The translations under genes were made by a program, and so were the position numbers. A stretch of 64,000 nt of DNA from Aminipila terrae (GTDB taxonomy: Bacteria > Bacillota > Clostridia > Peptostreptococcales > Anaerovoracaceae), in assembly GCF_010120715.1 (NCBI RefSeq), contig NZ_CP047591.1, forward strand, positions 1,054,001 to 1,118,000, read 5' to 3'. Shown piece by piece: positions 1 to 9,002 of the stretch (position 1 is the stretch's first letter; each line of letters starts with the position of its first letter). The notes beneath the pieces are model-generated. The model had not been told where the DNA came from, searched no databases, and saw only the letters and a list, made by a program, of their open reading frames with translations.

Positions 1-73
1 ACTCCTTTTTATTTTTGACAGGCATACTTTGTCCTTATGAATAATATAATAAACTAAATTGAGAGGATTTACT

Positions 74-1075
74 ATGAAAATAACAAAAAAAGCCATCTTA
101 TATGTAATAGCTGCAGAGCTGTTTGTGTTCATAATACTGCCTTCTATACTCTTGGGAATACACGGTATTTTCCACGAGATTCCCAGTCCTGCAGTCCCCA
201 AAATATTTAGTAATAAAACGGATACTCCAAAGTACATAAGGGTATACCGTCACACCTATGGTGTGACAGAAGTTATTCCTTTTGAGGATTATGTAAAGGG
301 TGTTGTTGCAGGAGAAATGCCATCCAATTTCGAGATTGAGGCACTTAAAGCTCAGGCAGTTGCTGCAAGAACTTATTCTCTTTCTAAAATTATACGTTCG
401 GGAGATGGAGGCAACCCACCTGCTCATCCTGATGCACCTCTTTGTGATGACACCCATTGCCAGGTTTATCGGAGTGTTTACGATCTTACTGAACTAAAAG
501 GTGAAGAATGGATGAATGACAGCTGGAAAAAGATCTGCAAGGCCGTGGATTCCACAAAAGGCCAGCTTATGTATTATAACGGGCAGCTAGCAGAACAGGC
601 CCTTTTCCATTCCTCCAGCGGAGGCCACACGGAAAACTCTGAAGATGTATTTGCTTCTGCTGTGCCTTATTTAAGAAGTGTAGACAGTCCATATGAAGAA
701 GGTGCCACCCACCAGAAAGAAACAAAATACTTTTCTACAAAAGACTTTTTATATTTAGTAAATTTAAAATATCCTGGCAAGAAGCTCTCATCTCCTATCA
801 ACAAGATTGGAATTGTTTCAAAAAGTGCAGGTGGACGGGTAGAAGACATAAAAATAAACAATTCAACTTTTAAGGGAAGAGAATTGCGGGATGCCTTAGG
901 ACTTTCCTCAGCAAATTTTAATGTTTCTATGAAAAACGGTACGATTACCATCACAAGTAACGGTTTTGGTCATGGGGTCGGTATGAGTCAATACGGAGCT
1001 AATGGTATGGCAAAAAGAGGATCCAACTATAAACAGATTCTGGAACATTATTATACCGGAGTAAAAATATATTAA
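74..1075 (+). CDS. spoIID: stage II sporulation protein D (SpoIID/LytB family)
   Basis: In the known family SpoIID is a membrane-anchored lytic transglycosylase of the DMP complex that thins septal peptidoglycan during engulfment of the forespore. The 333-residue product has one N-terminal membrane helix (about residues 5-30). It carries the SpoIID signature with the catalytic Glu in VVAGEMP (about residue 81) and the C-terminal GHGVGMSQYGANG block. The ATG at 74 is chosen because GAGAGG lies seven bases upstream; an upstream in-frame TTG at 59 has no such site. It is convergent with murA, a pairing common in Clostridia. Identification is firm. Confidence 0.93.
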   Translation: MKITKKAILYVIAAELFVFIILPSILLGIHGIFHEIPSPAVPKIFSNKTDTPKYIRVYRHTYGVTEVIPFEDYVKGVVAGEMPSNFEIEALKAQAVAARTYSLSKIIRSGDGGNPPAHPDAPLCDDTHCQVYRSVYDLTELKGEEWMNDSWKKICKAVDSTKGQLMYYNGQLAEQALFHSSSGGHTENSEDVFASAVPYLRSVDSPYEEGATHQKETKYFSTKDFLYLVNLKYPGKKLSSPINKIGIVSKSAGGRVEDIKINNSTFKGRELRDALGLSSANFNVSMKNGTITITSNGFGHGVGMSQYGANGMAKRGSNYKQILEHYYTGVKIY

Positions 1076-1097
1076 TCACCCCGGTATAATCTACACG

Positions 1098-1138
1098 AAA
1101 AACAGGCCAGTCTTACAATTTTAGACTGACCTGTTTTT
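1098..1138. terminator. bidirectional terminator between spoIID and murA
   Basis: Inverted repeat 1098-1113 / 1123-1138 (arms of 16 with one mismatch) starting in an A run and ending in a T run. It lies between two convergent genes, so it can serve both strands. Confidence 0.8.
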
Positions 1139-1158
1139 ATTTAAATCTTACATTTATT

Positions 1159-2421
1159 TCATTCTTCTACTCGGATTATAGTTGCACCAATGCCCCTGAA
1201 CTTTTCTACAAACTTTTCATATCCTCTTTCAATATGATAAATCTCAGAAATTTCAGTTGTACCTTCTGCTGTTAATCCAGCCAGAACCAATGCAGCACCT
1301 GCTCGCAAATCCGTTGAAATAACCTGTGCTCCCTGTAGAATTTTTTCACCCTGAATAACAGCACTTCTGCCTTCTATCTTTATATTGGCACCCATTCTAT
1401 TCAGTTCGCCAACATGCATATATCTGTTTTCAAACACCGTTTCAATAACGATACTGGACCCTTTTACAGTTGCCAGAAGTGACATAAACTGAGACTGCAT
1501 ATCTGTAGGAAACCCTGGATAAGGCAGTGTCTTTATATCTGTTGAGGTAAGCGGAGCAACATCTCCCCTTACAATCAAGCCATCATCTGTAATTTCTACA
1601 GCTGCACCGCATTCTTTCAGCTTTGCAATAATAGGCTTTACATGATCAGGTACTACATTCTTTATCAGCACATTTCCCCTTGTGATAGCTGCCGCAACCA
1701 TAAAAGTTCCCGTCTCAATTCTATCCGGTATAACAGAATGTTTTGCTCCATGAAGGGCTGGTACTCCTTCTATTTTTATTGTATCTGTCCCTGCACCTTT
1801 TATTTTTGCACCCATTCTGTTCAGGAAATTGGCCAGATCAACAATTTCAGGTTCTTCTGCCACATTTTCCAGAATAGTAATACCTTCAGCCATTACAGCT
1901 GCCATCATAATATTTTCTGTAGCACCTACACTTGGAAAATCCAAGTAAACATTATTACCAATAAGCTTGTCCGCAACAGCTTCAACATATCCGTGACCCT
2001 CAATAATTTTAGCACCCAATGCCTGGAATCCCTTTAAATGAAGGTCAATGGGTCTTGCACCTATAGCGCACCCTCCGGGAAGCGCAATTCTGGCTTTTCC
2101 GGTTCGGGCTAAAAGTGGACCCATAACCAGTATAGAAGCTCTCATCTTCTTTACCAGCTCATATGGTGCCTCACAAGTCATGATGTCTTTTGTTTCTATT
2201 TCAAGTTTATTATCTTTATATTCTTCTTTTACTTTTGAGCCCAGACTCCCAAGCAGTCTGCACATTACATCTACATCTCTAAGCGCTGGAACTTCTGTAA
2301 GTTCACAGGATTCATCGGTTAAAATGGCTGCCGCCATAATAGGAAGCACGGCATTTTTAGAGCCACTTATGGTAACCTCTCCTCTAAGTGGTCCACTTTT
2401 TTGAACTAAATATTTAGCCAA
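1159..2421 (-). CDS. murA: UDP-N-acetylglucosamine 1-carboxyvinyltransferase (MurA)
   Basis: MurA transfers enolpyruvate from PEP to UDP-GlcNAc, the first committed step of peptidoglycan synthesis, in the cytoplasm. The 420-residue protein has the N-terminal SGSKNA motif (Lys22/Asn23 expected for substrate binding) and the catalytic loop PGGCAIGARP with Cys at about residue 118. That Cys is the fosfomycin target, so a sensitive-type enzyme is expected. The TTG at 2421 is chosen because GGAGGG lies just upstream and the protein then begins MAKYLVQ as in other MurA proteins; a further in-frame TTG at 2433 precedes the ribosome site. Firmicutes often carry two murA paralogues, and which one this is cannot be decided here. 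Confidence 0.95.
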   Translation of the reverse strand: MAKYLVQKSGPLRGEVTISGSKNAVLPIMAAAILTDESCELTEVPALRDVDVMCRLLGSLGSKVKEEYKDNKLEIETKDIMTCEAPYELVKKMRASILVMGPLLARTGKARIALPGGCAIGARPIDLHLKGFQALGAKIIEGHGYVEAVADKLIGNNVYLDFPSVGATENIMMAAVMAEGITILENVAEEPEIVDLANFLNRMGAKIKGAGTDTIKIEGVPALHGAKHSVIPDRIETGTFMVAAAITRGNVLIKNVVPDHVKPIIAKLKECGAAVEITDDGLIVRGDVAPLTSTDIKTLPYPGFPTDMQSQFMSLLATVKGSSIVIETVFENRYMHVGELNRMGANIKIEGRSAVIQGEKILQGAQVISTDLRAGAALVLAGLTAEGTTEISEIYHIERGYEKFVEKFRGIGATIIRVEE

Positions 2422-2765
2422 CTTTCCCTCCAAAATAATCTATATTATGTATCTTACTTCATTATCTATCTGCTATAATTTTATTTGTTAATTCATCGTA
2501 TACCAGACTAGTATATCCAAATTTATCTACCCCAGCACACCTTAAATATTATAACATCATTTTTCCTTTTTACAAGAAAAAAAATTTTATATTATCATTT
2601 TATCCGCAAACAAGTTTTTCCAATTTTTATTAAAACCACAATTTAATACTACAAATAAAGAAAGAAGCTGCTAATTAATGCTAAAGGGGGACAAAACATA
2701 CTTTTTAATAGCCTCTTTCTTTATAAGGTTAGTATTAACAATCTGGCTACTAAATAATCATTATA
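2422..2765. other. gene-free interval upstream of murA
   Basis: About 340 bases, very AT-rich. It should hold the murA leader and promoter on the minus strand, plus the imperfect inverted repeat annotated at 2655-2724. I see no convincing ORF and no known riboswitch in it. Confidence 0.5.
2655..2724 (-). terminator. long-loop inverted repeat downstream of the pilus operon
   Basis: Arms 2655-2669 and 2710-2724 are 15 bases each with one mismatch, separated by 40 bases. It lies just past the last gene of the minus-strand pilus operon. The large loop and the lack of a clean U tract make it a weak terminator call; it could also be part of the murA leader. Confidence 0.4.
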
Positions 2766-3830
2766 TTATGCTCTTTCCATTCTCTTTTCGAAAAATTCTC
2801 TATTTGTACTGTAAGTTAAAGCAACGTCTTTTGCTATGATTCCTTCCCTGTACAGGTTCAGTAGACTGTTATCCATGGAAATCATTCCTTCTTCCTGCCC
2901 AGAAGCAATAACAGAGTCAATCTGATGATTCTTTCTCTCCCTGATCATGTTTCTGATGGCATTGTTAAGAAACATAATTTCGAAGGCAGGTATTGTGGTG
3001 TCATCTACGGTAGGGAGTAATTGCTGAGAAATAACTGCCTGAAGAACCATAGACAACTGTACTCTTATCTGACTTTGCTGATTTTCCGGAAATGCATCGA
3101 TAATTCTGTCAATAGTATTGGCGGCTCCAATAGTGTGAAGCGTAGAAATAACCAGATGCCCGGTCTCTGCCGCTGTCATGGCTGTACGAATCGTTTCATA
3201 ATCTCTGAGTTCTCCCAGCAAAATAACATCGGGTGCCTGCCTCAAAGCCGCCCTCAGTGCTGAAACATAATCTGCTGTATCTGTAGAAATTTCTCTCTGG
3301 GTCACAATACTCTTTTGATGTTTATGTAAATATTCAATAGGATCTTCTAAGGTTATTACATGAACATTTCTCATTTTATTTATCTGGTCTATGATACATG
3401 CTAATGTAGTGCTCTTACCACTTCCTGCTGAACCTGTAACAAGTACCAGACCTTTTTTCATTTCAGCTACATCAATAACAGTCTTTGGAATGTGGAGTTC
3501 CCTAAAGTCTGGCAGGTCGAAATTTACAACTCGTATAACAGCCGCCAGTGATCCTCTTTGTTTAAATATACTTGCACGGAACCGAGATAAGCCCTGCACA
3601 GAAAATGAAAAGTCATCATCCCCGGATTTATTTACTTTTTCCATGGACCTGTTTTTTGCCAGTTCATAGATCTGTGATATAATCTCCGCCAGTTCATCAG
3701 GAAGTAAGGTTTTACCTTCATAAGGATAAATTTTACCATTAACTTTTAAAGAAAATCCCACACCTGGAATTAAAAAAATATCTGATGCATTTTTTTCTAC
3801 AGCTAAATTTAATACTTTTAATGCCTTCAT
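2766..3830 (-). CDS. pilT: PilT-like type IV pilus/type II secretion ATPase
   Basis: A secretion-superfamily ATPase that in type IV pilus systems drives pilus retraction from the cytoplasmic face. It has a Walker A GSAGSGKST (about residues 133-141), a Walker B region LGELRD and the His box TLHT, arranged as in PilT/PilU rather than the longer PilB/GspE, and its 354 residues fit PilT. The ATG at 3830 has GGAGAAG upstream; an in-frame ATG at 3848 precedes that site. It is the last gene of the minus-strand operon that begins with the PilC-like gene. It is the only assembly ATPase in the window, so it may not act purely in retraction. Confidence 0.88.
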   Translation of the reverse strand: MKALKVLNLAVEKNASDIFLIPGVGFSLKVNGKIYPYEGKTLLPDELAEIISQIYELAKNRSMEKVNKSGDDDFSFSVQGLSRFRASIFKQRGSLAAVIRVVNFDLPDFRELHIPKTVIDVAEMKKGLVLVTGSAGSGKSTTLACIIDQINKMRNVHVITLEDPIEYLHKHQKSIVTQREISTDTADYVSALRAALRQAPDVILLGELRDYETIRTAMTAAETGHLVISTLHTIGAANTIDRIIDAFPENQQSQIRVQLSMVLQAVISQQLLPTVDDTTIPAFEIMFLNNAIRNMIRERKNHQIDSVIASGQEEGMISMDNSLLNLYREGIIAKDVALTYSTNREFFEKRMERA

Positions 3831-3854
3831 ATAATCTTCTCCATTCAATTTATA

Positions 3855-4343
3855 TCAATTGCCATCCCAGACAGGCATACTGTTATCAACTTCATAATCA
3901 ACTTTATTTTGAATACTCCAGGAAGTAACCCTGAAGTTCTGTCTTCCTTTTGTAACTTCTTTATAATCACATAACTGCAACTGTATTAAAAGGAATTGTT
4001 CATTACCAGCGTCAACAGTATAACAGATGCTGTTATTTTTTTCATCAAATGCACCTTTAAAACTCTGTTTTACCAGCTGTCTAAATTCCTCTTCACTGTG
4101 AGCTTGTTCTGCCAGTTTCATTAATCGGCTGTTAATATTCTTTTTTAATTTCTCACCTTTTGTATCGGCTTCATAGTACGCTTTAACACTCTTCTCATTT
4201 TTGGCTGCCAGGCGATAATCAGCTCTGGCGCTTGCTAAGGATAGTGTGCTGAAAACTACAAGGCATAGTACAGTAAAAATAAGCAAAAGCGAGCTAGTAC
4301 CAATCTGAATCTTCTGTTTGTTATTAAACCTATTTTTTTGCAT
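3855..4343 (-). CDS. pilus-operon single-helix protein of unknown function
   Basis: A 162-residue protein with a basic N terminus, one hydrophobic segment (about residues 14-38) and a soluble C-terminal domain, the topology of a minor pilin or TadE-like pseudopilin. No G-F-x-x-x-E prepilin peptidase motif is visible. The ATG at 4343 follows the stop of the gene before it by one base and is preceded by GAGG inside that gene, so the two are translationally coupled. Its role as a minor subunit or assembly factor rests only on its place between a PilC-like and a PilT-like gene. Confidence 0.7.
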   Translation of the reverse strand: MQKNRFNNKQKIQIGTSSLLLIFTVLCLVVFSTLSLASARADYRLAAKNEKSVKAYYEADTKGEKLKKNINSRLMKLAEQAHSEEEFRQLVKQSFKGAFDEKNNSICYTVDAGNEQFLLIQLQLCDYKEVTKGRQNFRVTSWSIQNKVDYEVDNSMPVWDGN

Positions 4344-4344
4344 T

Positions 4345-4728
4345 TTATACCTCACCAGGTAAATACTTATTTATAGAAATACTGCAAATCTTTTTGACAT
4401 CGTCTTTTGAACCGTAAACATAAATATCTGCCTGAAGCATGTCTTGAAGAACTCGGTCTCTGACCATTACAGTAAGTTCGTTCTGATCTTCTTTGTTTAA
4501 TTTATCTGCTGCAGCAGCTATATTCTCATGACTGGGACTGTCCATTGCCTTTATGGTTTCTGCCATACTCTGGGCTAATAGCACTGCTTCATTTAATTGT
4601 TTCCCCTGCTTACTGATATTGTCAGCTTTAACAAAAGCATTTAAGCATAATCCCGCGCATAGAGCAAAAAACATAACGACGCATATAAACTCCATCAGAA
4701 ACAGCTGGGATGAATTTCTATTACTCAT
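4345..4728 (-). CDS. pilus-operon pilin-like membrane protein
   Basis: A 127-residue protein whose hydrophobic stretch (about residues 9-32) starts near the N terminus with a Glu inside it (LFLMEFI), then turns into an amphipathic helix, as in minor pseudopilins. A canonical prepilin cleavage site is not evident. GGAGGG lies five bases before the ATG. The start overlaps the end of the upstream gene by eight bases, which points to coupled translation. The family was not recognised; minor pilin is inferred from context. Confidence 0.7.
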   Translation of the reverse strand: MSNRNSSQLFLMEFICVVMFFALCAGLCLNAFVKADNISKQGKQLNEAVLLAQSMAETIKAMDSPSHENIAAAADKLNKEDQNELTVMVRDRVLQDMLQADIYVYGSKDDVKKICSISINKYLPGEV

Positions 4729-5218
4729 ATTGACCCTCCTGGCTTCTCAAGGATAAAAGCAGATAATCCTTGTTGTCTTTGGAAGTTTTAACTTTTAACA
4801 ATCTGTCCCCTTCCATTTCAAAAGATATTCCCTGCAGGTTCATGATGTTCATTCCATCTTCCAGGGCCAGTCCGCTGTTTTCATTACAAAACAGTTCTTT
4901 CAATTCTCCATCCTTACAATAAATCAGTGTATTATACGCTTCCCCATTATAAGTTTCAACTAATTTTAAAACCTGAGTACCTTCCATATTTTCCACAGAT
5001 ATCATGCCAGCCTTGTCATTCTGTTTTACTTTATTTGAAATATATGACAGCGCCGTAGTACTGCTGAAATTTTCATTCATCCTCTTTTCGATGTTTTTAT
5101 ATACTCCTGCCCCAAATAAAACGGTGAATATAGCGCTTATTGCAAGGGAAAACAATAATACCATGGTAAACAGGAATTGTATAGACTGCCCTTTATTATA
5201 CATTTCTTTGGCCTTCAT
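4721..5218 (-). CDS. pilus-operon membrane protein, possibly DUF4860-like
   Basis: A 165-residue protein with one N-terminal membrane helix (about residues 12-37) and a beta-rich C-terminal domain. The layout resembles proteins filed under DUF4860 that occur beside GspF-type genes in Clostridia, but that family name is from memory and untested. GGAGAAGCTT precedes the ATG. It sits between two other small membrane proteins and overlaps the following gene by eight bases. It is probably a minor pilin or a pilus-assembly subunit. Confidence 0.65.
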   Translation of the reverse strand: MKAKEMYNKGQSIQFLFTMVLLFSLAISAIFTVLFGAGVYKNIEKRMNENFSSTTALSYISNKVKQNDKAGMISVENMEGTQVLKLVETYNGEAYNTLIYCKDGELKELFCNENSGLALEDGMNIMNLQGISFEMEGDRLLKVKTSKDNKDYLLLSLRSQEGQYE

Positions 5219-5227
5219 AAGCTTCTC

Positions 5228-5515
5228 CTATAATCGACTGACCGTAATGTCAGGCATGACATTTGATGCAAACCCTTCATAAAATACCGCATATTTGTCT
5301 TTGTCAATCTGGACGCCATAGTTTTCCACCAGATAATCTACGGATGCAGGATATCTTCCTTCTATGGCATAACACTGGACTGATGCCCGCTGAATTGCCT
5401 GCTGCAATGCCTTGGCTCCTTCTGTGTCAGATCTCTGTGATACAGCATTTACTGCATATATAAACACTCCCACCGCACATATAAAGGCAGCTATGGATAG
5501 AATATAGTTTTTCAT
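5228..5515 (-). CDS. small pilin-like protein
   Basis: A 95-residue protein with an N-terminal hydrophobic helix (about residues 4-24), then a helix and the block CYAIEGRYPAS. The motif C-Y-A-x-E-G-x-Y-P is typical of small pseudopilin-like proteins of Clostridia. There is no GFTLIE-type signal, so processing by a prepilin peptidase is uncertain. The ATG at 5515 lies about eight bases after GGTGG; an in-frame GTG at 5527 overlaps that site. It lies directly downstream of the PilC-like gene and may be the main or an initiating pilin. Confidence 0.68.
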   Translation of the reverse strand: MKNYILSIAAFICAVGVFIYAVNAVSQRSDTEGAKALQQAIQRASVQCYAIEGRYPASVDYLVENYGVQIDKDKYAVFYEGFASNVMPDITVSRL

Positions 5516-5533
5516 TCCTATTACCACCTTTTA

Positions 5534-6562
5534 TCAACCTATAGATGCCATGATTCCAACCAGCGGCATCATTACAGATAATAAAATCAATCCCACAATC
5601 CCAGCTAAAATCACTACCATGGTAGGTTCAAATCTGGTTATCATATTATCAATGGCTGCATCAACTTCTTCTTCGTATTTCTTTGACAGCTCATCAAAAA
5701 CAGCATCGGATTTTCCTGATCGCACCCCAACCTTTATCATCTGCATATCCATCCCTGTAAAAATTCCGGTTTCTTTTAAAGAATCATACAGCGAATTGCC
5801 AAGCTCCATTTGTTCCTTGCATTTCTGAAGCTTGTCCTGAATTTTATGTTGTGATATCAACTTAACAGCCATTTCCATACCAGTATCTATTTCCAGTCCG
5901 CTTTTTATAGATATAGCCAACACTGCAGCAATTCTTCTCTTCGCTAAGGTTATTGCAATACTGCTCTTCTCCTTTAAGTTTTGTAAAAGCCGTTCCGTCC
6001 ATAGCTGTTTATATCCTCTTCTTGAAGAAACAACCATTCCTATGGTCACCAGAACCAATAAAACTATGGCCCCAATAGCAGCCCCACTCAAGATAGTACC
6101 TACTTGAACGGCACTTTTAGTGATTGGAGAAAGCTGTGCTCCCAGTTGTTTGTAAACCTCCTCAAAAATAGGCATCACCTTAGTAAGAAGTACAAATAAA
6201 ACCACCATCAGCATCAAAACCATAATAAGCGGATAAGTAACTGCATTTTTGATAGTCTGAGCCAGAATACTCTCCTTTTCGTAATACTGAGACAGGGATT
6301 TCATAACTACTTCCAGATTTCCGGTTTCCTGACCAACCTGAGTCATTTGCATCAAATATGGCGGGAATTTCTCTGTCTTCTTCATAGCTCCTGCCAGTGA
6401 TCCTCCAAATTCAACATCTTCTGACATTTGCATAAACATGTCCCGGTCTTCCTGATTTTCAGCATCTTCTGAAAGCACTGCCAGTCCTGCATCAATAGAA
6501 ATACCTGCCCCCAGTAAGAAAGCTACTTGCATACAAAATGACGATAATTCTTTTGCCTTCAT
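5534..6562 (-). CDS. type II secretion system F / PilC family platform protein
   Basis: The inner-membrane platform protein of type IV pili, type II secretion and competence systems, which couples the ATPase to pilin extraction. The 342-residue protein shows the duplicated T2SF domain: residues about 5-125 with the PPYLMQMTQVGQETGNLE signature, and about 205-325 ending in a hydrophobic segment. A double hydrophobic region lies around residues 115-185. AAGGAGTAAAC precedes the ATG. It heads the compact pilus operon, which has no PilB, PilD or PilMNO nearby. Confidence 0.87.
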   Translation of the reverse strand: MKAKELSSFCMQVAFLLGAGISIDAGLAVLSEDAENQEDRDMFMQMSEDVEFGGSLAGAMKKTEKFPPYLMQMTQVGQETGNLEVVMKSLSQYYEKESILAQTIKNAVTYPLIMVLMLMVVLFVLLTKVMPIFEEVYKQLGAQLSPITKSAVQVGTILSGAAIGAIVLLVLVTIGMVVSSRRGYKQLWTERLLQNLKEKSSIAITLAKRRIAAVLAISIKSGLEIDTGMEMAVKLISQHKIQDKLQKCKEQMELGNSLYDSLKETGIFTGMDMQMIKVGVRSGKSDAVFDELSKKYEEEVDAAIDNMITRFEPTMVVILAGIVGLILLSVMMPLVGIMASIG

Positions 6563-6595
6563 GTTTACTCCTTAAATTACCATTTAACTTAGAAA

Positions 6596-6619
6596 AGGGC
6601 AAATATTGCTATCTGCCCT
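6596..6619 (-). terminator. short hairpin between the transglutaminase and pilC-like genes
   Basis: Arms 6596-6601 (AGGGCA) and 6614-6619 (TGCCCT) are followed on the minus strand by TTTC. Its position suggests partial termination after the transglutaminase gene, leaving the pilus genes on a separate or read-through transcript. Confidence 0.45.
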
Positions 6620-6637
6620 AACATTTATTTTTATTAA

Positions 6638-7600
6638 TCAATAAGCATATTTTGCAGTATAATTACTTGCATCTCCGATATACTTCATTATAGACTCACT
6701 TTTCTTTCCTGATGACGCAAAAGTAGGATCCATTAGTTTCCACTTCTTTCCATCAAAAAAAATCATTCCGTCAATCCATCCGGTCTGTGGTGTATAAACA
6801 TTTATCCATGCATGATATACGCTTCCTGTATATCCTACTACCAGTTTACAGGGAATATTCTGTGATCTCAGCATAGTAGCCATAACAGAGGCATAATCAA
6901 AGCAAATACCTTTTTTTGCGGCAAGAACCGCATCTACATTTGGAAGGTATCCAGACTGTACAGTGGCAGCTTTAGCCTTGTCATAAGTCAGTGCATCCAC
7001 CGTATAATCATAAACAAGCTCTACTTTCTTCAAGTCATCTGTAGTAGACTTAGTAACCTGCACACCCCTTTTCACTGTTTCACAGTCTGCAGTAAAGTTC
7101 ACATACTGGTTTGGATACAGGAATGGCAGATACTGATTTGCCAGCTTTACATCAAGGCTCTTACTGAATGCCTGAGAATACTTTGTTCCAGCCACGTTTT
7201 CGAAAACTTTTACTGAATAATTTCCATTTCCCTCTGTTAAAGGGAACACTTCATATGCATCTCTGGCATTTAAATTATATGTATATGTGGTTCCTGAACC
7301 TTTTGCAATCTGTATCTTAATTTTGTCATTTTTCCCGTTATATTTAATCATGACATAGCCTTGCTCCAGATTAGAAGCATCGATGACAACATTGTTTCCT
7401 TTATATGTAGTTGTCCCCGGAGCAGAAGGCACCAGCACCTTTACATCTGAATTGGCCAAAGGCACATCCTCATCTGCAATGACCACTTCTTGCGAAGTTG
7501 GTTTATCCGTCTTTGCACTATCTGTTTTTCCACATCCAGATATGACAGGCATCATGCAAAGCATAGCAATCAGAGAACAACATATCATTTTCTTTTTCAT
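6638..7600 (-). CDS. transglutaminase-like cysteine protease lipoprotein
   Basis: A predicted secreted lipoprotein with a lipobox ending at Cys23 (VISGC). The C-terminal transglutaminase-like core has the Cys of GICFDYAS, the His of VYHAWINV and the Asp of WKLMDPTF as catalytic triad. Members of this superfamily act mostly as proteases or amidases in bacteria; the substrate is unknown. The middle (residues about 55-170) looks like a beta-sandwich domain. The segment after the signal contains DEDVPLAN, which is nearly repeated near the sorting signal of the LPKTG protein further along. It lies upstream of the pilus genes and could be expressed with them. Confidence 0.85.
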   Translation of the reverse strand: MKKKMICCSLIAMLCMMPVISGCGKTDSAKTDKPTSQEVVIADEDVPLANSDVKVLVPSAPGTTTYKGNNVVIDASNLEQGYVMIKYNGKNDKIKIQIAKGSGTTYTYNLNARDAYEVFPLTEGNGNYSVKVFENVAGTKYSQAFSKSLDVKLANQYLPFLYPNQYVNFTADCETVKRGVQVTKSTTDDLKKVELVYDYTVDALTYDKAKAATVQSGYLPNVDAVLAAKKGICFDYASVMATMLRSQNIPCKLVVGYTGSVYHAWINVYTPQTGWIDGMIFFDGKKWKLMDPTFASSGKKSESIMKYIGDASNYTAKYAY

Positions 7601-7638
7601 TTTTTCACCACCTTAAAAGGACATATTATATTAGTAAA

Positions 7639-8850
7639 TTAAAAAGATTTCGGGTCTAAGGGCTGCAGCTTAAAATGCATTACAACAACCTTACTCACCT
7701 TATTTTTCTTATACGCAGTTTCAATTCTTTTGCCAACCATACATCCGTTTTCATAAGAAGTATCCGGAAGCATGACAACGAACTGTGAATGACTGTATCT
7801 TGAAAAAAGATCACACTTACGCAGACTCCGCCCTATAGAATACTTGAGATTTTCCATGGCCTCTGACAGATACTCTTTTGACGGTAGTTCATCCTTATTG
7901 TCTGTTAATGTACAAAGCATGATAAAAATTGACTCCCCTGTCCTGTTTACACGTCTTGCTATAAATCTGTATATATCTTTAAAAATCTGATATTCACAAA
8001 AGTAACTGCACTCTGCATGTCCACCTTCGTTTAAATCCTCTTTTATGGCAATCAGATCGGTTTCTACACTCTTTAAAGTTTTAATAATGTCTCTATACAG
8101 ACTCCTCAATTCTTTGGAGGGATTTACCCCCAATTCATCATAGAGCCTGTTGGTTATAGCCTCATAAGCGGAAAGGGCCTCTTTATGTTTTCCCAGTTTT
8201 GTGAGACAGTTTATATATATATTATAAACATCCTCATCATAGGAATCAATGTCGATGGCTTTTTCACAAACAGGCAGCATCAAATCATAAGCTTCCTTTT
8301 TAGCCAAAAGCTTATAAAGGCAGATAACACTGTCTGTAAACAATCTATGATAATAGGTCGTGGCATTTACTGCCCATTCGTCATAAGCAGCATGGGGTAA
8401 AAATTTCCCCTTATATATGGAAATGGCCTGAAGATAGAATTCAATTGACTTGTCTGGATCATAAGCAACTTTTCTAGCTTTGTTATAAGCCTCTATAAAT
8501 TCTTCTGTATCTATACTGCAAGCGATATTATTATTCCAGCTGTAGATTCCTCCTGTTTGTATAACATAGTTTTCTATGGGCAGGGCACTGTCAGAAAGAA
8601 CACACCTTAATCTATATACCAGATTTTTTACTGCCTTTGACGGATCACTGCTTCTGTCATCACTGCATAAAAGTTCTGTCAGTTCCTGTGCCCCAAGCTT
8701 TCTGTTATGATTTGCAATGAGGTATCCCAGTAAAGTCCAAACTTTGTGAATCTTCCCTTCATCCTCAAGTACGATTTTACCATCATATTCCAGTGCAAAT
8801 CGCCCAAGCATATATATTTTAATCTGACTGTTTTCAGGTTGTGTAAACAT
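7639..8850 (-). CDS. SARP/BTAD-type transcriptional regulator with degenerate GGDEF-like C terminus
   Basis: The N terminus (about residues 10-100) is an OmpR-type winged helix as in SARP activators. The middle (about 110-260) is a bacterial transcriptional activation domain of helical repeats containing a SYDEDVYNIYINCLTKLG segment. The last 130 residues resemble a GGDEF fold, with the pattern LRKCDLFSRYSHSQFVVMLP, but the GGDEF residues are lost, so no diguanylate cyclase activity is expected. I prefer the ATG at 8850 because GGGGGA precedes it; the ATG at 8868 lacks a ribosome site. It diverges from the sortase gene and follows on from the pilus/lipoprotein cluster, so it is a candidate local regulator. 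Confidence 0.8.
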   Translation of the reverse strand: MFTQPENSQIKIYMLGRFALEYDGKIVLEDEGKIHKVWTLLGYLIANHNRKLGAQELTELLCSDDRSSDPSKAVKNLVYRLRCVLSDSALPIENYVIQTGGIYSWNNNIACSIDTEEFIEAYNKARKVAYDPDKSIEFYLQAISIYKGKFLPHAAYDEWAVNATTYYHRLFTDSVICLYKLLAKKEAYDLMLPVCEKAIDIDSYDEDVYNIYINCLTKLGKHKEALSAYEAITNRLYDELGVNPSKELRSLYRDIIKTLKSVETDLIAIKEDLNEGGHAECSYFCEYQIFKDIYRFIARRVNRTGESIFIMLCTLTDNKDELPSKEYLSEAMENLKYSIGRSLRKCDLFSRYSHSQFVVMLPDTSYENGCMVGKRIETAYKKNKVSKVVVMHFKLQPLDPKSF

Positions 8851-9002
8851 ATTATTATTGTCCCCCATAACTTATACATATCTAATTATATCTTAATCTG
8901 TCAATATTTTCAACGAATTAACCAGCTATTATTTAAATTCCCATGCAATTATTATATAATACTTCTATTATATATTTTTGTACAATCAAAGAAAGGATGA
9001 TG

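Noticed and set aside
15..50. Possible promoter upstream of spoIID: TTGACA at 15-20, TATAAT at 45-50, and a sigma-E-like CATACTTT at 23-30
   Set aside because: The sigma-A pair is spaced 24 bases, and the sigma-E -35 would lie at the very edge of the window, so none is convincing.
6563..7638. c-di-GMP riboswitch in front of the pilus genes
   Set aside because: Only a short AGGGCA/TGCCCT hairpin is present, and the conserved GEMM core was not found.
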